Positions 11,421 to 21,429 of a stretch of DNA of 40,500 nt are shown here, in pieces. The notes beneath the pieces were generated by a model, which searched no databases, had not been told where the DNA came from, and worked only from the letters and a program-made list of their open reading frames with translations. The position numbers and the translations under genes were made by a program. The number at the start of each line of letters is the position of its first letter. Positions within the stretch are counted from its first letter, which is position 1. This stretch comes from Cristatella mucedo (taxonomy: Eukaryota > Bryozoa > Phylactolaemata > Cristatellidae), in assembly GCA_009760855.2 (NCBI GenBank), contig WPIO01000058.1:2102001-2142500 (forward strand), in the 5' to 3' direction.

Positions 11421-11493
11421 CGCCCAACGTGGGGCTCGAACCCACGACCCTGAGATTAAGAGTCTCATGCTCTACCGACTGAGCTAGCCGGGC
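11421..11493 (-). tRNA. tRNA-Lys (CUU), array copy 4
   Basis: Base-identical to array copy 1; 2931 bp from copy 3. Confidence 0.97.
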
Positions 11494-11528
11494 TTACGTG
11501 AGAATTCGAATATTCAGCGATCATGAAA

Positions 11529-11551
11529 CCAACGTCTTGGCCAATAAGACC
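11529..11551 (-). promoter_or_regulatory. Conserved 23-bp upstream element (U4)
   Basis: Identical copy, 35 nt upstream of tRNA copy 4. Confidence 0.6.
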
Positions 11552-14341
11552 GCGTCTTTGACGGATGGATTATCTCATCCCTTTGCAGAGCTAACTCATT
11601 TACATTCCCACTCCCCCTGGTGAGCAAGTAACACAGATTACGGCCTGGGCTTGAAATGCCGCATTCCGAGCTACAGTTGCACAAGCTCTTGAGTAGCCGT
11701 GGCAGGAAGTATTCATAGCCCGTAGAAAAAAAAACACTTTCCTAAAAACTTTCAGATGTGGGTTTGCTACGGTAGCGTCTTCCGTTTCAAAGTGAAGCTA
11801 ATTTTGGCGGTTCTTGTTCAGCCAAGAGCGGGTAACTTAGCGAAACCACCGACTACTATAAAGGTCATGAATGTACAAGCCGATTAAACACTGTCGACAA
11901 GTTCTTCAAAGACTTGGAAGAAGCGGCGGAAACTACTAGCGGATAAATACAGCTTGTACTTCAAAAGTAAGCCTTCACAACTGAATATTCATTTTGGACA
12001 GGTGAGGGCAATTACCGATAAGCTACTCGCAGACAGTCATCATACAATAGTCCTTAACTTTAACATCAGAGTACAAAATATCTCGTAAATGCACGATAAA
12101 CCTGAACAACCTATCCTCAAATTTTATTAAACAGAAATATTGCTCGTTGCCTAAGAGCGCGTTCAAAAGCATGATTCTGCATGAGCTTTTTGGCGTTATG
12201 GTGATAATGGAAGCTGGTTTCAATTCGTAATTGGCTGGAATGCATGCTGTCGCGTTATAGTGCGGGTATGGTCCAGAGCCATTCGGGGACGTGGACGCAG
12301 TATGCGTAGTTTTAGCTGCTCTTATCAGCGAATCATTTAGTGTCAACCCTGATTAACCTGTTCCCAGGCAGATATGATCTCTTTACAATTATTCGGAGGA
12401 AAACGTCGCGACGTTGGAAGCGTCAAAGTAGAACGGAGTCGACTCTCGTTACAGTTTTCTTTTTTCCGCAGAAGCGAACGCGCTGACGCTGCATTTAAGG
12501 CTCTGCAGGTTTTTCGACAACGAGTCTAGCCGTTTGAGGCTGGCGTACCTCTTGATTGGCTCTATACTTTAGTACTGCACGGTTTACAAATCCAATTTCT
12601 CACCAGTCGAAGTCGACCGAAAATTTCGCGTCCAGTGAGTCGGCATCCGGGATTCCACGGTACAATCCCACTCCCATGATCGTACAGTGCAGCATCTGAC
12701 CCCCGGACTCAATACTCTGCATAATGTATCGAACCCGTGAGAACTCCACAACGCAACCGTTGCTACTGGTGGGTGCTCGATGTTCAAATTGCCTGTTTAG
12801 GCTCTGCTTTGCCTTTAGCCTTATTCAGCCGGCATTTGGTGCTTACTCTTGAAGCCGGGATAGGGTGGCGCGCAACGCATAAGCCCCCAAATGCTTGCCG
12901 AAACATGCGCTGTCTAAAAGTTAGCACGAGTTGACGAAAAAGGTTAAAAATCGTTCACTCTTTTGACGGGCGCTGCAACTTCCACCTGGTTTGCAGGCTG
13001 TGGCTAAACGGAAGTGGCTGGCTTAGCTTGCCCCACAAAAACGAAGCTGATGGGACGTCGTAAAATCGAGGCTGGCGAATGCCAGGTCAAGGGAACGCCT
13101 CGTGTTGAAGATGAGCAGACCGGAAGCGGAGGGAAAAAAACACGCCGTACTCGATGACTTCACACCGCGTCATAACGTGCGTCCTGGTAAAGTTAGATCT
13201 GACTGAAACTCATAACGATAATAACGATTATAGTAACGAAGAAACCCAACATCGGGTCCAACGCGGAGAGTCAGTCTCGAGGAAGGTTGATGGATCGGAC
13301 GTTGAAAAAGCCAGACAAGCGACGGATTTGGAGCGCACGCCGTCCAAGAGCGCAGTAGGTAGTGGCGCCGTATCGCCGTGGCTGAGAAACGCGATGAAAT
13401 GGAAAGAAATTCGATTATCTTGGAAAAAGCGTACAGCCTCAATTAATAAGTGCTTCTCAGCAGTCGGTCCTCCCCCGGGGCGGAATATGTTGGTATACTT
13501 TTGACTGACGGCTTCTGTTACTCGCTCTTTCCTCTTCGACAGAGTTCCATGCTCTCAAACGAGTCGGCTTTCATTCGGTCAAATTTCGAGTTAGACTACA
13601 CTCGTTGCAACAGCGATTGAACTTCTGGAGCAAGGCTTGCATCCTATATTACGAACTAAGTTAGTATGCGTTATAACAACGACACAACACAATCGCGCCC
13701 AAAGATCTCTTTCCAGACGCTATTCACAGGTAGCACCAAAGTTAAGTTGCCCTTTTATAAAAACGTAATAAAGAAAGCTGCCAGAGTTTAAATAACATCA
13801 TTTATGTTGCGAGTTTTACGTTTGAGATTCAGAGTAGAGCGCTCCGCTCGCTGTTAGTACTCTACGTCCGCCAGGGCGAGGATATTGGATGCCCTCATGC
13901 ACAGACCACCACCAGTTCATGCCACCCCCCGTCCTGCCTCGGACAGGAACGCCAGCGTAGGTGGCGTACGACAGTCAGCGCTGGGCCACGCGTTTGATAC
14001 AAACGGTGGCAACTCGGCAGCGACAATCTGGCTGACGTAGGGTCGCCTGCGTTACGCTGGCGAAAAAGCAATAACGAATGGATGGAATGCAGGACGCCGA
14101 CTCGCTGTCTATTAGATTTTCCCGTCAACTTCGCCTGGTGAGGAATTGAAGTTATACCTCATTCAGGTTCCACATTTTGCAGCCAAGCAACAGTTTGAAA
14201 TGGCCTAAGCCAACGGACTCGTTCGGTTTATTTCAGGACAGCCTCGTTTGCAATTGTAGTGCGTTTGCTTCTACAAAAAATACCAACAATGAGAGAACTA
14301 TACTGACGTACAAGGAAAAGCGCGCAGCTGCCAAAATCTAT

Positions 14342-14345
14342 AAAA
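14342..14345 (-). terminator. Pol III terminator, TTTT (U5)
   Basis: Same offset as in U1. Confidence 0.75.
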
Positions 14346-14350
14346 GTTCA

Positions 14351-14423
14351 CGCCCAACGTGGGGCTCGAACCCACGACCCTGAGATTAAGAGTCTCATGC
14401 TCTACCGACTGAGCTAGCCGGGC
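14351..14423 (-). tRNA. tRNA-Lys (CUU), array copy 5
   Basis: Base-identical to array copy 1; 2930 bp from copy 4. Confidence 0.97.
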
Positions 14424-14458
14424 TTACGTGAGAATTCGAATATTCAGCGATCATGAAA

Positions 14459-14481
14459 CCAACGTCTTGGCCAATAAGACC
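14459..14481 (-). promoter_or_regulatory. Conserved 23-bp upstream element (U5)
   Basis: Identical copy, 35 nt upstream of tRNA copy 5. Confidence 0.6.
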
Positions 14482-17269
14482 GCGTCTTTGACGGATGGAT
14501 TATCTCATCCCTTTGCAGAGCTAACTCATTTACATTCCCACTCCCCCTGGTGAGCAAGTAACACAGATTACGGCCTGGGCTTGAAATGCCGCATTCCGAG
14601 CTACAGTTGCACAAGCTCTTGAGTAGCCGTGGCAGGAAGTATTCATAGCCCGTAAAAAAAAAAACACTTTCCTAAAAACTTTCAGATGTGGGTTTGCTAC
14701 GGTAGCGTCTTCCGTTTCAAAGTGAAGCTAATTTTGGCGGTTCTTGTTCAGCCAAGAGCGGGTAACTTAGCGAAACCACCGACTACTATAAAGGTCATGA
14801 ATGTACAAGCCGATTAAACACTGTCGACAAGTTCTTCAAAGACTTGGAAGAAGCGGCGGAAACTACTAGCGGATAAATACAGCTTGTACTTCAAAAGTAA
14901 GCCTTCACAACTGAATATTCATTTTGGACAGGTGAGGGCAATTACCGATAAGCTACTCGCAGACAGTCATCATACAATAGTCCTTAACTTTAACATCAGA
15001 GTACAAAATATCTCGTAAATGCACGATAAACCTGAACAACCTATCCTCAAATTTTATTAAACAGAAATATTGCTCGTTGCCTAAGAGCGCGTTCAAAAGC
15101 ATGATTCTGCATGAGCTTTTTGGCGTTATGGTGATAATGGAAGCTGGTTTCAATTCGTAATTGGCTGGAATGCATGCTGTCGCGTTATAGTGCGGGTATG
15201 GTCCAGAGCCATTCGGGGACGTGGACGCAGTATGCGTAGTTTTAGCTGCTCTTATCAGCGAATCATTTAGTGTCAACCCTGATTAACCTGTTCCCAGGCA
15301 GATATGATCTCTTTACAATTATTCGGAGGAAAACGTCGCGACGTTGGAAGCGTCAAAGTAGAACGGAGTCGACTCTCGTTACAGTTTTTTTTTTCCGCAG
15401 AAGCGAACGCGCTGACGCTGCATTTAAGGCTCTGCAGGGTTTTTTCGACAACGAGTCTAGCCGTTTGAGGCTGGCGTACCTCTTGATTGGCTCTATACTT
15501 TAGTACTGCACGGTTTACAAATCCAATTTCTCACCAGTCGAAGTCGACCGAAAATTTCGCGTCCAGTGAGTCGGCATCCGGGATTCCACGGTACAATCCC
15601 ACTCCCATGATCGTACAGTGCAGCATCTGACCCCCGGACTCAATACTCTGCATAATGTATCGAACCCGTGAGAACTCCACAACGCAACCGTTGCTACTGG
15701 TGGGTGCTCGATGTTCAAATTGCCTGTTTAGGCTCTGCTTTGCCTTTAGCCTTATTCAGCCGGCATTTGGTGCTTACTCTTGAAGCCGGGATAGGGTGGC
15801 GCGCAACGCATAAGCCCCCAAATGCTTGCCGAAACATGCGCTGTCTAAAAGTTAGCACGAGTTGACGAAAAAGGTTAAAAATCGTTCACTCTTTTGACGG
15901 GCGCTGCAACTTCCACCTGGTTTGCAGGCTGTGGCTAAACGGAAGTGGCTGGCTTAGCTTGCCCCACAAAAACGAAGCTGATGGGACGTCGTAAAATCGA
16001 GGCTGGCGAATGCCAGGTCAAGGGAACGCCTCGTGTTGAAGATGAGCAGACCGGAAGCGGAGGGAAAAACACGCCGTACTCGATGACTTCACACCGCGTC
16101 ATAACGTGCGTCCTGGTAAAGTTAGATCTGACTGAAACTCATAACGATAATAACGATTATAGTAACGAAGAAACCCAACATCGGGTCCAACGCGGAGAGT
16201 CAGTCTCGAGGAAGGTTGATGGATCGGACGTTGAAAAGCCAGACAAGCGACGGATTTGGAGCGCACGCCGTCCAAGAGCGCAGTAGGTAGTGGCGCCGTA
16301 TCGCCGTGGCTGAGAAACGCGATGAAATGGAAAGAAATTCGATTATCTTGGAAAAAGCGTACAGCCTCAATTAATAAGTGCTTCTCAGCAGTCGGTCCTT
16401 CCCCGGGGCGGAATATGTTGGTATACTTTTGACTGACGGCTTCTGTTACTCGCTCTTTCCTCTTCGACAGAGTTCCATGCTCTCAAACGAGTCGGCTTTC
16501 ATTCGGTCAAATTTCGAGTTAGACTACACTCGTTGCAACAGCGATTGAACTTCTGGAGCAAGGCTTGCATCCTATATTACGAACTAAGTTAGTATGCGTT
16601 ATAACAACGACACAACACAATCGCGCCCAAAGATCTCTTTCCAGACGCTATTCACAGGTAGCACCAAAGTTAAGTTGCCCTTTTATAAAAACGTAATAAA
16701 GAAAGCTGCCAGAGTTTAAATAACATCATTTATGTTGCGAGTTTTACGTTTGAGATTCAGAGTAGAGCGCTCCGCTCGCTGTTAGTACTCTACGTCCGCC
16801 AGGGCGAGGATATTGGATGCCCTCATGCACAGACCACCACCAGTTCATGCCACCCCCCGTCCTGCCTCGGACAGGAACGCCAGCGTAGGTGGCGTACGAC
16901 AGTCAGCGCTGGGCCACGCGTTTGATACAAACGGTGGCAACTCGGCAGCGACAATCTGGCTGACGTAGGGTCGCCTGCGTTACGCTGGCGAAAAAGCAAT
17001 AACGAATGGATGGAATGCAGGACGCCGACTCGCTGTCTATTAGATTTTCCCGTCAACTTCGCCTGGTGAGGAATTGAAGTTATACCTCATTCAGGTTCCA
17101 CATTTTGCAGCCAAGCAACAGTTTGAAATGGCCTAAGCCAACGGACTCGTTCGGTTTATTTCAGGACAGCCTCGTTTGCAATTGTAGTGCGTTTGCTTCT
17201 ACAAAAAATACCAACAATGAGAGAACTATACTGACGTACAAGGAAAAGCGCGCAGCTGCCAAAATCTAT

Positions 17270-17273
17270 AAAA
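17270..17273 (-). terminator. Pol III terminator, TTTT (U6)
   Basis: Same offset as in U1. Confidence 0.75.
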
Positions 17274-17278
17274 GTTCA

Positions 17279-17351
17279 CGCCCAACGTGGGGCTCGAACC
17301 CACGACCCTGAGATTAAGAGTCTCATGCTCTACCGACTGAGCTAGCCGGGC
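17279..17351 (-). tRNA. tRNA-Lys (CUU), array copy 6
   Basis: Base-identical to array copy 1; 2928 bp from copy 5. Last intact minus-strand gene of the array. Confidence 0.97.
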
Positions 17352-17386
17352 TTACGTGAGAATTCGAATATTCAGCGATCATGAAA

Positions 17387-17409
17387 CCAACGTCTTGGCC
17401 AATAAGACC
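17387..17409 (-). promoter_or_regulatory. Conserved 23-bp upstream element (U6)
   Basis: Identical copy, 35 nt upstream of tRNA copy 6. Confidence 0.6.
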
Positions 17410-19348
17410 GCGTCTTTGACGGATGGATTATCTCATCCCTTTGCAGAGCTAACTCATTTACATTCCCACTCCCCCTGGTGAGCAAGTAACACAGATTACG
17501 GCCTGGGCTTGAAATGCCGCATTCCGAGCTACAGTTGCACAAGCTCTTGAGTAGCCGTGGCAGGAAGTATTCATAGCCCGTAGAAAAAAAAACACTTTCC
17601 TAAAAACTTTCAGATGTGGGTTTGCTACGGTAGCGTCTTCCGTTTCAAAGTGAAGCTAATTTTGGCGGTTCTTGTTCAGCCAAGAGCGGGTAATCTAGCG
17701 AAACCACCGACTACTATAAAGGTCATGAATGTACAAGCCGATTAAACACTGTCGACTAGTTCTTCAAAGACTTGGAAGAAGCGGCGGAAACTACTAGCGG
17801 ATAAATACAGCTTGTACTTCAAAAGTAAGCCTTCACAACTGAATATTCATTTTGGACAGGCGAGGGCAATTACCGATAAGCTACTCGCAGACAGTCATCA
17901 TACAATAGTCCTTAACTTTAACATCAGAGTACAAAATATCTCGTAAATGCACGATAAACCTGAACAACCTATCCTCAAATTTTATTAAACAGAAATATTG
18001 CTCGTTGCCTAAGAGCGCGTTCAAAAGCATGATTCTGCATGAGCTTTTTGGCGTTATGGTGATAATGGAAGCTGGTTTCAATTCGTAATTGGCTGGAATG
18101 CATGCTGTCGCGTTATAGTGCGGGTATGGTCCAGAGCCATTCGGGGACGTGGACGCAGTATGCGTAGTTTTAGCTGCTCTTATCAGCGAATCATTTAGTG
18201 TCAACCCTGATTAACCTGTTCCCAGGCAGATATGATCTCTTTACAATTATTCGGAGGAAAACTATTTGCCTAAGAGTGCGTCGATAAGAATGATTGTTTT
18301 GCTTGTTGGCCATTTCTGGTTAATGCGATAATTGAAGCTGGTTCCCGTTTACAATTGGTCTTAACTCACGCCGCCGTGCAATCGTGTGGCCGTTTGTCCG
18401 TAGCCATTGACGACTTGGACGTAATACGCGTGGTTATAGCTGCTCGTCTCAGCGGATCATTTTGTACCGTCATTTAGTACAATCATTTTGTAGCGTCTAG
18501 GTTCACTTGCAGACACACGGATGAGGTCTCTTTAAAATTAATTAGAGGCTAACGACGCGATGTTGCAAGCGTGGCAGTCGAACTTGACCATTCGCGTTGT
18601 AGCTCATTCAATGATGCTCCACCTCATTTATTTAGCTGCAGCAGACCCTTGGCAGCTTCTACTCAAGCTTACACTGGGCTATAAAGTATTGCCCGCTGAA
18701 GGACTCGAAGCCTTGTCATGGATAAAGAAGTAAGTGCACCTTGTCACGTGGCTGAGACCCAGCGTCTGACGGCCGCAAAAGTGCTAGTAGTGTCGAATCG
18801 TTTGCATTCTTGGCTCCGCTCTTGTACACAGTATAGCCATTTTTATAAACCTCTAACTTCAAATATTTACCTACGCTGCTTAGCTGCGAGGACAAGCGTT
18901 TTGCTGAGCATCAGCAAGAAGAACGTATCACCATTGTTCTTGGACGCGTTCTTGGAGTCGCGAGTGAGTGCGCTTCAATGGTTCTTGAGAATTGTCTGCA
19001 CGGGAGGCAAAAAGGTGGATGTTATTCGTAAAATTAGCGTTGCAATCATTTCGCATATCCACCGAGCAGCCACAATCGTCAGCGGAAAGGCGTCCTTTAA
19101 ATTATCCTCTTCACGCGAGCGGGTAACTAGCATTGACCACCATATTCGTTTGCCGTACATTTGTCCGACACATATTCCGCATTCTCTCCGACGTTTCATT
19201 AAAGAGTGTTAACTCAAAAGCTTGCACTGCTGTAAGTCGGAATGCGGCATTTTTCGCCCTAGCCGCGTTCTGTTTACTAAATCACTCCGGCAAATAAAAA
19301 TAATTCACATTCTTTTATGATGATGAGTTGCCTTGCCTTCAAAGCCGT

Positions 19349-19371
19349 GGTCTTATTGGCCAAGACGTTGG
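19349..19371 (+). promoter_or_regulatory. Conserved 23-bp upstream element (type B copy 1)
   Basis: Identical to the array element, here on plus and 36 nt upstream of the tRNA. A TATA-like CAATATTCG at 19385-19393 also keeps its position, while the bases between are different. Confidence 0.6.
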
Positions 19372-19407
19372 TTCCATGGAGGCTCAATATTCGTCCTCCC
19401 CCCTAAA

Positions 19408-19480
19408 GCCCGGCTAGCTCAGTCTGTAGAGCATGAGACTCTTAATCTCAGGGTCGTGGGTTCGAGCCCCACGTTGGGCG
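19408..19480 (+). tRNA. tRNA-Lys (CUU), divergent plus-strand copy
   Basis: 73 nt, identical to the array genes except for one change in the D loop (AGTCTGTAG in place of AGTCGGTAG), which replaces G18 with U. G18 normally contacts position 55 in the tRNA elbow, so folding may be impaired. Acceptor, anticodon (CUU) and T arms are intact, and so is the B box. No TTTT follows directly; the first is at 19511-19514, about 30 nt downstream, so a longer 3' trailer would be expected. It may be a weak gene or an early pseudogene. Confidence 0.85.
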
Positions 19481-20051
19481 GTAAACTTGTACATGATCAG
19501 AGCAAGCACGTTTTCTCATGTGGACAGTTTTCGTTGCTGTGTTAATCATGTTATTACTCTCGTTGCTGTTGTTGCTTCCGCATAAGCGAACGCACTGAAG
19601 CTGCATTTAAGGCTCTGCAGGATTTTCGAGAACGACTCTAGTCGTTTGAGGCAGGCACACCTCTTGCTTGGTTCTATACTTTGGTACTGTATGGTTTACA
19701 AATCCAGTTTCTCACCAGTCGAAATCGACCGAAAACTTCACGTCAATTGAGGCGGCATCCAGGATTCCACGGTATAATCTTTACGTTGTCGCTAGTTAAA
19801 CGCCGGCGTACTACATCAGCCAGATCGTGACTTCTGAGAGCTTAACCGGATCAGATGGCCGGATGCTACCCGCCGCCCATTACCTTAGCAACGACTTCAA
19901 TAATATAGAACAATCTTCTGATAGCGTCGATGAATTCTGCTCGATTTTTAAGCTTTTTCCTCTTGTAAGCATGTTTTCGCGCCGCCAGTATGCTTCCAGT
20001 GCTGATGTTTAGCGAGTGTTAAACCTTTGGGAAATGATGTTTTCAAATACC

Positions 20052-20134
20052 AACCGTTAAATTTTGGTTTTTGCATAGGCTTAGAGCATACATGTGCCCG
20101 TGAATACAGTCAAGGTATAGCATATTTAACGGTT
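20052..20134. repeat. Inverted repeat, 11-bp arms (AACCGTTAAAT)
   Basis: Arms at 20052-20062 and 20124-20134 enclose about 61 nt. The same arrangement is kept at 24078-24160 in the other type B unit, so it predates their separation. It could be a small hairpin or the ends of a short miniature element; no target duplication was identified. Confidence 0.55.
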
Positions 20135-20229
20135 AGGTGATTTAGCACCATGATTTATATAGCGGGCTCGAGGACTTCACATCCCATCATGCTATGAGTC
20201 GGAATCCGAGATTCCATCGTATAATTTTT

Positions 20230-21300
20230 TTAAGTTTGGGCAAATTTTGTCAGCAGGCACCAAGTGACACGACAACAAGGACGTGAAGGACAAACCACAG
20301 GTACTTGCTAAATGCTATCCTAAACAGGTGTTTTTTTAAGTTCTTTTTAAATGTAGTCAAGTCAGGAGCTGTTCTGACTCAAGTCGGGAGAAAGTTCCTG
20401 GCTTTGGGAGCATACGAACTAAATGCAGGTTCTCCATAGGATCTAACGTATGTACGAGGTATTTGTAAAGCATTGGATTCCTAAAAGCGGGTGGTACGAT
20501 GCTTGGCCTGGTGGGGGAGTAGATCTGAGAGATAGGCTGGAGCCAAAGAATTAAGCGACAAAACCTTGAAATCGATCCGTTGCTTGACTGGTACGCAACG
20601 ACATCTACTCTCCAACTGCCGACTATGGCAGATCTTTTTCAGCGGTCCTGAACTGCTACTTCTATGCTACTCACTACCTCGACTGCTCTCCTAACTCTGC
20701 TATGCTTCCCACTTTCTCTTTGTTGCGTGAGACGAAGTCTGTTGGCTACCGAATGCGTACCGAAAGCCGCTTAGGCTGTGAGTGCGCTATACAAAACTCT
20801 CCTGCGTAACACCCACATGGTCTTTATGACTTTGTGGAGTTACTGACGGAGATACATTACATTGCATTACATAGCCAGTGCAGGTCAGCGAGAAGTGGTG
20901 TGATAGGGCAACTGTGACGCTCGCGACATACATCCCTGGCTGCAGAGTTTAGCACTAGGTTTAAGCGCCTGATTGCAATGCCGGAAGGCCAGAGAGCAGT
21001 AAGTTACAGAAGTCAGGACGGGATGTCACAAATGCATGAACAAATTAGGCCTGGCATCCTTATCTAAGGAAGGCCGAATTTAAGCATTATGATGTAGCTG
21101 AAAGTAGGCAGACTTGATTTTGGAGCTGATGTGGTTGTCTAACGAGAAGTCACTTCGGAACGAGACACCGATATTTTGAGCTGATTCATCAGCAGATACG
21201 CTGGCAAAGCCAGTTTTGAGTGTCAGCCTTTCCAATTTCTGAATCACGCAGGGTTTACACATAACTAGTAAGTTGGATTCATCATCGTTTAGTTTTAGAA
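20230..21300 (-). mobile_element. L2/CR1-type LINE fragment, minus strand, interrupted
   Basis: On the minus strand this matches the LINE at 35308-36023. It starts at an RT-domain segment reading LKLNDDESNLLVM, passes through KSAYFQLH, and ends near the protein C-terminus; the 3' UTR tail is absent. It carries stop codons and frameshifts, so it is dead. An unrelated insert at 20594-20873 splits it within the segment matching 35700-35725. It lies between plus- and minus-oriented tRNA-Lys repeat units. Confidence 0.85.
20594..20873 (+). mobile_element. SINE-like insertion inside the LINE
   Basis: About 280 bp with no counterpart in the LINE copies at 35308 and 37045. It ends in a short ATTAC-type tandem tail (near 20853-20873), typical of non-LTR-mobilised elements. 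I could not identify A and B boxes or a clear target duplication, so the class is tentative and the ends are known to within a few bases. Confidence 0.55.
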
Positions 21301-21429
21301 AATTTGGTTACATCCAAGTGCGCATGTCAGAAGTACATGTAGCGAGTGAGCTAAGAGAATTTGAGGTGCTCGAAAGAGAGAGAGAGATCAAAGGGAGGGA
21401 TCCAAGAAAATGTGATCAACTTTAAAGAG

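Larger units (their letters stand above)
10475..13407 (-). repeat. 2.93-kb tRNA-Lys tandem unit U4
   Basis: 2933 bp. Distinguished by a rearranged C run near 10988-11000 (GCCCCCCGTCCGTCC instead of GCCACCCCCCGTCC), a 7-A run near 11132, and longer T runs near 12454-12465 that frameshift the 76-codon plus frame seen in U1-U3. This argues that the frame is not coding. Confidence 0.95.
13408..16335 (-). repeat. 2.93-kb tRNA-Lys tandem unit U5
   Basis: 2928 bp. Unit-specific marks: a T to C change near 13472 (CCTCCCCCGG), an A tract directly after CCCGT near 14654, and expanded T runs near 15385 and 15438. Confidence 0.95.
16336..18262 (-). repeat. Partial tRNA-Lys tandem unit U6 (array right end)
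   Basis: The unit stays near-identical to the others for 1.93 kb. It stops abruptly after CGGAGGAAAAC at about 18262, where a diverged repeat of the preceding 270 bp begins. It carries more unit-specific substitutions than the inner units (near 17693, 17757 and 17861), as expected for an edge copy under weaker homogenisation. Confidence 0.93.
18265..20225 (+). repeat. Related tRNA-Lys unit, type B, copy 1
   Basis: It begins with a diverged repeat of the array block just before it (18265-18600 resembles 3350-3668). About 960 bp absent from the array unit follows (18600-19560), holding the tRNA 5' flank, the upstream element and a plus-strand tRNA-Lys. It then rejoins the array unit at 19565-19780 (compare 3670-3880). 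The final part, 19780-20225, has an 11-bp inverted repeat and matches 24045-24480 in reverse. A 164-codon open frame at 18718-19212 is broken in the other B copy, so I do not call it a gene. Confidence 0.85.

Noticed and set aside
1684-18262. CRISPR-like or rDNA array
   Set aside because: Units of 2.9 kb without short spaced repeats exclude CRISPR, and no rRNA sequence was recognised.
18718-19212. 164-codon plus frame in the type B unit
   Set aside because: The matching region at 25016-25500 has an early stop and is broken, and no domain is recognisable.
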